Shown here: positions 8,207 to 15,476 of the stretch, piece by piece
How the letters are laid out: each line of letters begins with the position of its first letter
Position numbering within the stretch: position 1 is the stretch's first letter
From: a bacterium
Lineage (GTDB): Bacteria; Cyanobacteriota; Sericytochromatia; S15B-MN24; UBA4093
Assembly: GCA_017744355.1 (NCBI GenBank)
Contig: JAGIBK010000004.1
Span: 357,905-421,904 of the forward strand
Length of the DNA stretch: 64,000 nt
Direction of reading: 5' to 3'
Notes under the pieces: model-generated
Told to the model about the DNA's origin: nothing
Seen by the model: the letters and a program-made list of their open reading frames with translations, nothing else
Databases searched by the model: none
Translations under genes and position numbers: made by a program

Positions 8207-9802
8207 ATGATCCGATCCGCCCTACTGCCTTCGCGCGCCGTGGCCCTCGCCTCGGCCCTCTTGCTCAGCCTCGCCGGCTGTGCCCCCAGCCTCGCGCCCA
8301 ACCAGACCGGCCAGAACACGGCCGGCAACAACGCCGGCGGCACCGACCAAGACAAGAGCAGCACCCAGACCGACGCCAACGGGCTCTCGACGACGCGGAT
8401 CAACGCGCCGTCGGACACGGAGTGGACCTACTACGACTTCGACGCCAAGCGCGTGGTCGAAGCCTCGAGCCCCAGCTGGGACCTGGCCTTCCAGACCACC
8501 AACATCAAGAGCAACGGCGGCATCAACGGCACCGGCGGCGTGAAGGTCGCGCGGCTGAGCGCCGACTTCGACGGCCTCAAGGACGCGCCGGCGAGCGGCT
8601 ACAAGACGGACGCCGAGGACTCGGACGATGCCGACACCAAGCCGGACTACGCCTTTGCGACTGACGGCGGGTGGTACGACTACAACAGCACGACGCACGT
8701 CGTCACGCCCAAGAACGTCGTCTACGTCGTTCGCACCACCGAGGGGCGGTACGTCAAGCTCCAGATGACGAAGTACTACGACGACGCCGGTACTTCGCGC
8801 TTCCCCACCTTCAAGTGGGCCCAGGTGAACGCCCCCGAAGAGATCCCCGCCAACACCACGGTGGTGGATGCTTCGGCCGGCTACGCCTACGTCAGCCTCG
8901 CGAACGGCGTGGTCTCGGTGTCGGCCTCGGCGAGCAGCAACGCCTGGGACCTGGCGTTCAAGGGGATGAACATCCTGACCAACAGCGGCACCAGCGGCGG
9001 CGGCCAGGGCGGTGCGGTCGTCGGGCCGACCACTTCGAGCTTCGACGCGCTCACCCAGGCGAACTCCTTCGGCTACGGCGCCGACACGGTGCTGCCCGCG
9101 AGCGGCGCGCCCGGCTCGGTGCCGAGCACGGGGAACGCCGTCCTGAGCGCCTGGTGGAACTACAACAGCGCGAACCACACCGTCAGCCCCAAGGACCGGG
9201 TCTACTTCGTCCGCACCGCGACCGGTGGCTACGCCAAGCTCAAGATCGAGGCTTATCTCAACAAGAGCGGCCGGTACGCCATCAAGTTCCTGCCCCTCGC
9301 CTCGACGGCGACGGTGCAGACGACCAACCTCACCGTCGACACCGCCCAGGTTTCGAGTCAGCCCCAGGCCTGGAGCTACTTCCACTTCCGCTCGGGGACC
9401 AAGACCCTCGAAGTCGCCACCGCCTCGACGCCTCCTGCTCAGTGGGACATCGCCTTCAACCGGCTCACCATCAAGACCAACAGCGGCGTCAACGCAACGA
9501 ACGGCGGCAAGGCCGGAGCCGTCGAGCTCAACACCGCCGTGCTCGCGGACGTGACGAGCATCCCCGCGGGTCCCTTCCTGGCCGATGCTCCGACCGACTA
9601 TTTCGTGTCGGCGAGCAGCACCGTCTCCGTGAACTTCAACCCCGCCTTCCAGCACGCCTTCCTGCACACCGGCGCCCCCGCGGTGGACCCCGGCAAGACC
9701 TTCGTTTTCCGGACGGCGGACGGCGAGTACGTGAAGCTCAAGCTTACGACCTACTCCTATAACCCCACCCCTCGTAACCTCACCTTCGACTGGTCCTTCT
9801 AG
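8207..9802 (+). CDS. HmuY-type haem-binding lipoprotein with three tandem HmuY domains
   Basis: The 531-residue protein has a lipoprotein signal (ALLLSLAGC, lipobox Cys near residue 25) and a Ser/Thr/Asn-rich linker. Three HmuY-like repeats follow. Each starts with a WDLAF/WDIAF strand (residues about 91, 247 and 413) followed by a TNSG-type loop. Each ends with a Y.VRT..G.Y.KL strand pair (VVRTTEGRYVKL, FVRTATGGYAKL, FRTADGEYVKL). Known HmuY proteins have one such domain and pass haem to a TonB receptor. The triplication suggests several haem sites per molecule. It is coupled to the receptor (29-nt gap) and to tonB. Haem ligands cannot be proved here, though repeats 1 and 2 share an equivalently placed histidine (STTHVVTP, SANHTVSP). 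Confidence 0.88.
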   Translation: MIRSALLPSRAVALASALLLSLAGCAPSLAPNQTGQNTAGNNAGGTDQDKSSTQTDANGLSTTRINAPSDTEWTYYDFDAKRVVEASSPSWDLAFQTTNIKSNGGINGTGGVKVARLSADFDGLKDAPASGYKTDAEDSDDADTKPDYAFATDGGWYDYNSTTHVVTPKNVVYVVRTTEGRYVKLQMTKYYDDAGTSRFPTFKWAQVNAPEEIPANTTVVDASAGYAYVSLANGVVSVSASASSNAWDLAFKGMNILTNSGTSGGGQGGAVVGPTTSSFDALTQANSFGYGADTVLPASGAPGSVPSTGNAVLSAWWNYNSANHTVSPKDRVYFVRTATGGYAKLKIEAYLNKSGRYAIKFLPLASTATVQTTNLTVDTAQVSSQPQAWSYFHFRSGTKTLEVATASTPPAQWDIAFNRLTIKTNSGVNATNGGKAGAVELNTAVLADVTSIPAGPFLADAPTDYFVSASSTVSVNFNPAFQHAFLHTGAPAVDPGKTFVFRTADGEYVKLKLTTYSYNPTPRNLTFDWSF

Positions 9803-9832
9803 GGCCCGATCGCGACCGGGAGAGACGCTCAA

Positions 9833-10597
9833 ATGGCGGTGATGACCCTGCATCGAACCGACACGAGGCCCAAGGCTCGCCCCTTCGGGGGAGCCGTGGC
9901 GCTCTCGGTCACGGTCCATGCAATCTTGCTCGGGGTGGCGGCGCTTGGAAATGGCCACCACGCCACTCCCCGGCCCGAGCTGGTCCCCATCGCCGTCACC
10001 CTCGCCGATCTCCCGGCCGCAAAGCCGGTCATCCCCCAGGTGAAGCCTCGGCAAGCCCCGGCACCCGCCAAGGCCCTCGCGGCCCCGCAACGGGCTGTGG
10101 CGGCCAAGGCCGCGCCGAAGCCGGTCGCGGATGCCCTCGCACCGGCAACCCCCACAGCCTCGGCCTCAACGGCGCTGCCCGTCGCCGTGGCGCTTTCGAG
10201 CGCCACGGAAGCCGCGCCCGCAAGCGATGCGTCCGCCCCCTTCAGCGACGCGATCGGGGCCTCCGGCGCGAGCGATGCGGCAGGCGAGCAGGCGAGCAGT
10301 CCCGATCTCGGATCGCTGCGCGATCGCTACCTCGCCACCCTGCGCGCGCGGCTCGAAGCCAAGAAGCGCACGCCGCGCAGCGAGCTCGAAGGTACGGTCT
10401 ACGTGCGCTTCCAGGTCGCCCGCGACGGGGCGGCGACCGACATCACCCTCTTCGGCGGCTCCCGTGAGCCCGACCTGCGGGCCGCGGCCCTCGCATCCGT
10501 CAAGGCGGCCTCTCCCTTCAAGCCCTTGCCCACCGAGCTCTCGGAAGAGGCCCTGACGGTCGAGGTGCCCATCGTGTTCGAACTGGAGGACGAATGA
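9833..10597 (+). CDS. tonB: TonB-family energy transducer
   Basis: This 254-residue protein has an N-terminal membrane anchor (VALSVTVHAILLGVAALG). A Pro/Ala/Lys-rich periplasm-spanning region follows (residues about 50-150). The C-terminal TonB domain contains RYLATLRARLEAKKRTPRS and GTVYVRFQVARDGAATDITL. It would couple the proton-motive force to the haem receptor of the same operon. No exbB or exbD is present in the window, so the partners must be encoded elsewhere. Its last codons overlap the hmuT start by 4 nt. Confidence 0.9.
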   Translation: MAVMTLHRTDTRPKARPFGGAVALSVTVHAILLGVAALGNGHHATPRPELVPIAVTLADLPAAKPVIPQVKPRQAPAPAKALAAPQRAVAAKAAPKPVADALAPATPTASASTALPVAVALSSATEAAPASDASAPFSDAIGASGASDAAGEQASSPDLGSLRDRYLATLRARLEAKKRTPRSELEGTVYVRFQVARDGAATDITLFGGSREPDLRAAALASVKAASPFKPLPTELSEEALTVEVPIVFELEDE

Positions 10598-11511
10598 AAC
10601 CGTCAGCACTGAATCCCCGGCGCCTCGCGCGCATCCTCGCGGCGGGCCTGCTGCTCGCCGTCGCGGCCGGCCCCCTGAGCGCCACCCCCGCCCTGGCCGC
10701 CAACAAGGCCCAGGCGGCCACGACCGACAAGGCCCGCGTCGTCACGGTCGGCGGCGGCGTCACCGAGATCGCCTACGCCCTCGGCGCCGGCGCGCAGGTG
10801 GTGGGCGTCGATACCTCGAGCCTCTACCCCAAGGCGGCCACCAAGCTGCCCCAGGTCGGCTACCAGCGCATGCTCTCGACCGAAGGTGTCCTCGCCCTCA
10901 GGCCCACCCTCGCGCTCGTCAGCGAGGACGCGGGCCCTCCCGCCGCCATCGAGCAGCTCAAGGCCGCCGGCGTGAAGCTCGTCTCGGTCACCAACGATCA
11001 CTCGCTCGAAGCCGCCCGCGCGCGGATCACGACCGTCGCCTCGGCTCTCGGCCGCGAGGCGGAGGGCAAGCGCCTGATCGCCACCCTGGACCGCGAGGCC
11101 CAGGCGGCCCTCGCCAAGGCCAAGGCCATGACCGCGCGCCCCAAGGTCCTCTTCATCTTCGCCCACGGCCAGAACGCGGTGAACGTCGGCGGCAAGGGCA
11201 CCGCCGCCGACGAGATGATCCGCCTTGCGGGCGGCACCAACGCCCTGAACGAGTTCGGCGGCTACAAGCCCCTCACCGCCGAAGCCGTGGTCAAGGCGGC
11301 CCCCGACGTCATCCTCATCACCGCCATCGGCGCAGGCAGCCTGGGCGGGGTCGACGCCATCCTGCAACTGCCGGGCATCTCGCTGACGCCCGCCGGCAAG
11401 AACCAGCGCGTCGTGACCATGGACGACGTGGAGCTGCTCACCTTCGGCCCCCGCACGGGGCGCGCGATCGCCCAGCTCAACGCCGGCCTGATCGGGGGTA
11501 AGGCGAAATGA
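10594..11511 (+). CDS. hmuT: Haem ABC transporter substrate-binding protein HmuT
   Basis: This 305-residue periplasmic binding protein has a signal peptide ending near ATPALA. It has the class III (helical backbone) binding-protein fold typical of haemin carriers, with VVTVGGGVTEIAYALGAGAQVVGVD at the N-lobe and KVLFIFAHGQNAVNVGGKGTAADEMI at the second lobe. The stretch LPQVGYQRMLSTEGVLALRP is characteristic of HmuT/PhuT proteins, where the tyrosine region binds haem. It overlaps tonB and hmuU by 4 nt on either side, which indicates translational coupling. Confidence 0.92.
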   Translation: MKPSALNPRRLARILAAGLLLAVAAGPLSATPALAANKAQAATTDKARVVTVGGGVTEIAYALGAGAQVVGVDTSSLYPKAATKLPQVGYQRMLSTEGVLALRPTLALVSEDAGPPAAIEQLKAAGVKLVSVTNDHSLEAARARITTVASALGREAEGKRLIATLDREAQAALAKAKAMTARPKVLFIFAHGQNAVNVGGKGTAADEMIRLAGGTNALNEFGGYKPLTAEAVVKAAPDVILITAIGAGSLGGVDAILQLPGISLTPAGKNQRVVTMDDVELLTFGPRTGRAIAQLNAGLIGGKAK

Positions 11512-12608
11512 TCTCGGCCGCCGCCTCGACGGCAAGCGTCCGCGCGATCGCCCCGGACCGTCACGGCCTGCGGGCCCGGGCCGCCCTCGTGGGCCTCACC
11601 GGGCTCCTGGTGGTCGCCGTCTTCGCGGCCATCGGGATCGGCGCACTCGCCATCTCGCCGGGACAGGCGATCGGCATCCTGGCCGAGCGCCTCGGCCTCG
11701 CGGCCTCAGGCAGCGCCGATCCGACGCTCGCAGGCGTCCTGTTCGGCATCCGCTTGCCCCGGGTCCTGCTCGCCGCCGTGATCGGCGCGGGGCTCGCTGC
11801 TGCAGGCGTCGCGATGCAGGGCATCTTCCGCAACCCCCTGGCCGACCCGGGCCTGGTCGGGGTGTCGAGCGGGGCAGCACTCGCCGCCACCGCGGCCATC
11901 GTGCTGGGGCAGGGCCTCGCCTCCCGGCTGCCCCATCCTCTCGGCCTGATGCTCACCCCCGTCGCGGCCTTCGTCGGCAGCGTGCTCACGACCTTCTTGG
12001 TCTGGCGCCTCGCCACGCGCAGCCGCCAGACGGCCCTCACCACCATGCTGCTCGCGGGCATCGCGATCAACGCCATCGCGGGAGCCGGCACCGGCATCCT
12101 CACCTACATGGCGAGCGACCCGCAGCTGCGTAACGTCACCTTCTGGTCCATGGGCAGCCTGAACGGGGCGACCTGGACCACCCTGGGCATCGTCACCCCC
12201 TTCGTGGGCCTCACGCTCATCGGGTTGCCCTGGGTCGCGCGGGCCCTCAACGTCATGGCGCTTGGCGAGGCCGACGCACGCCACCTGGGTATCGCCGTCG
12301 AGCGCATCAAGCGCCTGACGATCGTGCTCGCGGCCCTCGCCGTGGGCGCAAGCGTCGCCATGGTCGGCATGATCGGCTTCATCGGCCTGGTCGCACCTCA
12401 CCTGGTCCGCCTGATGCTCGGGCCCGACCACCGCGTCCTCTTGCCCGGCGCAAGCCTCGTCGGCGCCACCCTCCTGGTGCTCGCCGATTTGGCCTCGCGC
12501 GTGGTGGTGGCCCCCGCCGAGCTGCCCATCGGGATCCTCACGGCGTTCCTCGGCGGCCCCTTCTTCCTCTGGCTCCTCTTGAGGGCGCAGAACGGAGCGA
12601 CCCGATGA
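11508..12608 (+). CDS. hmuU: Haem ABC transporter permease HmuU (FecCD family)
   Basis: The 366-residue inner-membrane protein has about ten predicted helices and the FecCD/BtuC signatures: IRLPRVLLAAVIGAGLAAAGVAMQGIFRNPLADPGLVG near the start, and the ATPase-coupling loop around GEADARHLGIAVERIK. GFIGLVAPHLVRLMLGPDHR is also present. It would form the channel for haem brought by HmuT. It overlaps hmuT and hmuV by 4 nt each. Confidence 0.93.
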   Translation: MISAAASTASVRAIAPDRHGLRARAALVGLTGLLVVAVFAAIGIGALAISPGQAIGILAERLGLAASGSADPTLAGVLFGIRLPRVLLAAVIGAGLAAAGVAMQGIFRNPLADPGLVGVSSGAALAATAAIVLGQGLASRLPHPLGLMLTPVAAFVGSVLTTFLVWRLATRSRQTALTTMLLAGIAINAIAGAGTGILTYMASDPQLRNVTFWSMGSLNGATWTTLGIVTPFVGLTLIGLPWVARALNVMALGEADARHLGIAVERIKRLTIVLAALAVGASVAMVGMIGFIGLVAPHLVRLMLGPDHRVLLPGASLVGATLLVLADLASRVVVAPAELPIGILTAFLGGPFFLWLLLRAQNGATR

Positions 12609-13450
12609 TCCAGGCCACCGGCATCACCGTCCGAGCGAAGCAGCGCTGCTTGCTCGAAAACGTCTCCCTCGAAGCGCAGCCCGGCGAGCTGCTCGTCATC
12701 CTCGGCGCCAACGGGGCGGGCAAGAGCACCCTGCTCAAGACCCTCTCGGGCGAGCGCCGTCCGGAAAACGGCGAGATCCGCATGGCGGGCAAGATGCTCG
12801 ACGCCTGGAGCATCGGCGAGCAAGCGCGCATGCGCGCCTTCGTCGCCCAGGAGTCCCCGCTCGACTTCCCCTACCGCGTGCTGGAGGTCGTGCTCATGGG
12901 TCGGACCCCGCACGTCGTTCGCCGCGAAGGCGAAAGCGACCGGGTCATCGCGACCCGGGCCCTCGAAGCCGTTGGCCTCGAAGGCTTCGAGGACCGCCGC
13001 TACCCTTCCCTCTCGGGAGGCGAGCGCCAGCGCGTGCACCTGGCCCGGGCCCTGGCTCAGGTCTGGGAGCCCTCGCAGGAGCGCTACCTCCTGCTCGACG
13101 AGCCCACCTCGTGGCTCGATCTGGCCCACCAGCACCAGGCCCTCCAGCTGGCCCGGCGCTTCACCCGCGAGGGCGGCGTCGCCGTCGCGGTCCTCCACGA
13201 CCTCAACCTGGCCGCGCAGTACGCCGACCGGATCCTGCTGCTCAAGGCAGGGCGGCTCCTGGCCTGCGGCGCGGTGCGCGAGGTCCTCACCCCCGAAAAC
13301 ATCCGCGGCACGTACGGTGTCGAAGCCGCCGTGATCCCGCATCCTCACCTTGACGTTCCCCTCATCGTGCCGCTTGCCGGACACGACCTCCACGAAAGCG
13401 AGAACCCCCATGTCAAGCCAACTGACCCTCGACCCCTCCAATCTGCTTGA
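12605..13450 (+). CDS. hmuV: Haem ABC transporter ATP-binding protein HmuV
   Basis: This 281-residue ATPase shows Walker A (GANGAGKST), a Q-loop (AFVAQESPL), the ABC signature (LSGGERQRVHLARAL), Walker B with catalytic glutamate (YLLLDEPTSWLDLAHQ) and the H-loop (AVLHDLNLAAQYADRI). The order and the HmuV-type DLAHQHQ stretch after Walker B match haemin importers. Its 3' end overlaps the hmuS start by 41 nt. Confidence 0.94.
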   Translation: MIQATGITVRAKQRCLLENVSLEAQPGELLVILGANGAGKSTLLKTLSGERRPENGEIRMAGKMLDAWSIGEQARMRAFVAQESPLDFPYRVLEVVLMGRTPHVVRREGESDRVIATRALEAVGLEGFEDRRYPSLSGGERQRVHLARALAQVWEPSQERYLLLDEPTSWLDLAHQHQALQLARRFTREGGVAVAVLHDLNLAAQYADRILLLKAGRLLACGAVREVLTPENIRGTYGVEAAVIPHPHLDVPLIVPLAGHDLHESENPHVKPTDPRPLQSA

Positions 13451-14468
13451 GCGCTGGGCGGCCCTGCGTGAGGCCGAGCCCCGCCTGCGCCAGCGCGACG
13501 CCGCGAAGCGCCTCGGCGTGAGCGAGGCGGAAATCATCGCCGCACAGCTCGGCGCTGCCGCCGTGCGCCTTACGACCGACTGGCCCGCCATCTTCGAGGG
13601 GATCGCAACCCTCGGCCCCGTGATGGCCCTGACCCGCAACGACCACGCCGTGATCGAGAAGACCGGCCCCTACGCCGTGGCCCAGTTCCATGGCCGGGTC
13701 GGCACCGTCCTCGGTGAAGAGATCGATCTGCGCATCTTCCTCTCGCGCTGGCACGTGGGCTTCGCCCTGGTCGAGGAGACCCCCCGCGGCACCCGCCGCA
13801 GCCTCCAGTTCTTCAACCAGCAGGGCGAGGCCGTCCACAAGGTCTTCCAGACCGGCGAGACCGAGATCGAAGCCTTCGACGCGCTGATCGCGCGCTTCAA
13901 GAGCGCCGAGCAGCACCACGATCTCGCCCTCTCGCCCAAGGCCGCCCCGAAGGCCGAGAAGCCGGACGCCGAGGTAGACGTCGAGGCCCTGCGCAAGGGC
14001 TGGGAAGGCCTCCAGGACACCCACGACTTCGTGAACCTCCTCAAGGAGACCGGCGTGTCGCGCACCCAGGCCATGCGCCTGGTCGGCCACGAGTGGGCCC
14101 GGCCCGTGGGCGTGATGAGCCAGCGCCAGGCCTGCGAGACCGCCGTCGCCACCCAGCTGCCCATCATGGTCTTCGTCGGCAACCCCGGCATGATCGAGAT
14201 CCACACCGGCCCCATCAACAAGCTGGTGCAGATGGAGACCTGGTTCAACATCCTCGATCCCGGCTTCAACCTGCACCTCGACGAGGCCGGCGTGACCCAC
14301 GCCTGGGTGGTCCGCAAGCCCACCCGCGACGGCATCGTCACCAGCCTCGAGCTGTTCGACGCCGAGGGCGAGGTGGTCGCGCTCTTCTTCGGCAAGCGCA
14401 AGCCCGGCAACCCCGAGCTCGAAGCCTGGCGCGAGGTGGCCGCGAGCCTGCCGACCCTCGTCGAATAA
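13410..14468 (+). CDS. hmuS: Haemin-degrading/haem-trafficking factor HmuS (HemS/ChuS family)
   Basis: The 352-residue cytosolic protein matches HemS-family architecture, with two similar halves. The first half contains GPVMALTRNDHAVIEKTGPYAV and the second contains LPIMVFVGNPGMIEIHTGPINKL. The family binds haem arriving through HmuUV, and some members degrade it. The chosen ATG lies inside the end of hmuV; another ATG is at 13350, deeper in hmuV. It is the last gene of the operon, followed by a strong terminator. Family members use a conserved histidine as haem ligand, but I do not assign it here. Confidence 0.9.
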   Translation: MSSQLTLDPSNLLERWAALREAEPRLRQRDAAKRLGVSEAEIIAAQLGAAAVRLTTDWPAIFEGIATLGPVMALTRNDHAVIEKTGPYAVAQFHGRVGTVLGEEIDLRIFLSRWHVGFALVEETPRGTRRSLQFFNQQGEAVHKVFQTGETEIEAFDALIARFKSAEQHHDLALSPKAAPKAEKPDAEVDVEALRKGWEGLQDTHDFVNLLKETGVSRTQAMRLVGHEWARPVGVMSQRQACETAVATQLPIMVFVGNPGMIEIHTGPINKLVQMETWFNILDPGFNLHLDEAGVTHAWVVRKPTRDGIVTSLELFDAEGEVVALFFGKRKPGNPELEAWREVAASLPTLVE

Positions 14469-14484
14469 GCGCATCTCCTGCCTG

Positions 14485-14517
14485 TGCCCCCGGAGCGATC
14501 GCTCCGGGGGCCTTTTC
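14485..14517 (+). terminator. Intrinsic terminator of the haem operon
   Basis: An 11-bp perfect GC-rich stem (14486-14496 with 14501-14511) is followed by CTTTTC. The palindrome contains the octamer GCGATCGC at 14495-14502. Confidence 0.85.
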
Positions 14518-14532
14518 ATTGGCAAGCAACCC

Positions 14533-14564
14533 TTGACCTTCCCCCCAGCAGGAAGGTTTAGGCT
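14533..14564 (+). promoter_or_regulatory. MerR/CueR-type promoter-operator of copZ
   Basis: TTGACC (14533-14538) and TAGGCT (14559-14564) are separated by an over-long 20-bp spacer. The spacer contains a dyad that starts ACCTTCC and ends GGAAGGT. Over-long spacers with this dyad are the hallmark of promoters activated by DNA-distorting MerR proteins such as CueR. The window's own MerR gene at 36.6 kb is a plausible activator. Confidence 0.8.
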
Positions 14565-14604
14565 GAGGGCGCTCCCAAGCGCTGTACGAAAGGAAGCCCT
14601 CATT

Positions 14605-14832
14605 ATGGAACGCTCAAGCGCCTCTGCCACCCTCGCCATCGAGGGGATGAGCTGCAAAAACTGCGTGGCCCACGTCGAGGAAGCCCTGGCCGAGTTGCCC
14701 GGCCTCGAAACCGCCACCGTGGACCTCGCGAGCAAGCAAGCCCATGTCCGCTTCGATCCCGCCGCCCTCTCGGTCGAGCGGATCGTGGAAGCGATCGAAG
14801 CCCTCGACTACCAGGCGACCCCCCTCGCGTAA
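14605..14832 (+). CDS. copZ: CopZ-like copper chaperone (single HMA domain)
   Basis: The 75-residue cytosolic protein is a single heavy-metal-associated domain with the metal motif GMSCKNC and the usual beta-alpha-beta-beta-alpha-beta pattern, ending LDYQATPLA. Such proteins deliver Cu(I) to CopA or to a regulator. AAAGGAAG precedes the ATG at 14605; an earlier in-frame ATG at 14533 falls inside the promoter and is rejected. A CueR-like promoter supports a copper role. copA is 22 kb away but has the same type of promoter. Confidence 0.9.
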   Translation: MERSSASATLAIEGMSCKNCVAHVEEALAELPGLETATVDLASKQAHVRFDPAALSVERIVEAIEALDYQATPLA

Positions 14833-14891
14833 GCGCGATCGCCAGTTCGTTTCGCGCGACCAACGATTTGGTCGGGAACAAACCAGGCGCT

Positions 14892-14924
14892 TTGACGGTC
14901 AACCTACTAAGCTCTATAGTAGGT
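14892..14924 (+). promoter_or_regulatory. Promoter with overlapping palindromic operator of the metal-efflux operon
   Basis: TTGACG (14892-14897) and TATAGT (14915-14920) have a 17-bp spacer. The inverted repeat ACCTACTA (14902-14909) and TAGTAGGT (14917-14924) covers the -10 box, so a bound protein would block transcription. TACTA/TAGTA half-sites resemble operators of BlaI/MecI-type repressors, and the operon ends with such a gene (22038). That link is inference. Confidence 0.7.
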
Positions 14925-14956
14925 CGCACGACCGCCTCATTTCAGGAGAGAAACCG

Positions 14957-15448
14957 ATGCCGATCCAGAATGTGCCTCGCCTCATGTTTTCCGCCCTGTT
15001 CGCCGGGGCCGTGATCGCCTCGCTCGGCGCGCTGCCGGCGAGCGCTCACACGCATGGCGACGGCCACGCCGCCCACCAAGCCCCCCAACGCGCGGCGCTT
15101 GCACCCAAGGCCATCGCCACCACCACGCTCAAGGTCGATTCGCAGCAGCTCCGCCTCCAGTTGCTCGACGCGCGGGCCTACTTCAAGAAGATGCATGAGG
15201 CCCACCCCGATCACCCGGGCATCCCCACCCACCAGCTGAGGGCCCAGGGCCTCGCCAAGGGTTCCAAGGCCGACATCAAGGCCCTTCACGTCGTCGCCCC
15301 GAACGGCCAGAAGGTCGAGGCCTACCTGCGGACCGAGAGCGGTCGCCAGGTGGCGGATCTCGAACTCACGACGAAGGGTCGCTATACCTTCGAGCTTTCG
15401 GCGCCAAATGGTACGATCAGCCGCTGGAGCCACACCCTCGAAAAGTAA
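14957..15448 (+). CDS. Periplasmic protein of unknown function, first gene of the metal-efflux operon
   Basis: The 163-residue protein has a clear signal peptide (FSALFAGAVIASLGALPASA). The mature start is histidine-rich (HTHGDGHAAHQAPQ) and could bind metal. The rest is predicted beta-rich, with AYLRTESGRQVADLELTTKG and a tail containing FELSAPNGTISRWSHTLEK. I know no family. AGGAG precedes the start. It lies 28 nt ahead of the RND adaptor and shares its promoter, so a metal-handling role is likely but unproved. Confidence 0.75.
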   Translation: MPIQNVPRLMFSALFAGAVIASLGALPASAHTHGDGHAAHQAPQRAALAPKAIATTTLKVDSQQLRLQLLDARAYFKKMHEAHPDHPGIPTHQLRAQGLAKGSKADIKALHVVAPNGQKVEAYLRTESGRQVADLELTTKGRYTFELSAPNGTISRWSHTLEK

Positions 15449-15476
15449 AACCCATCGCTCACGATAAGGAACCACC

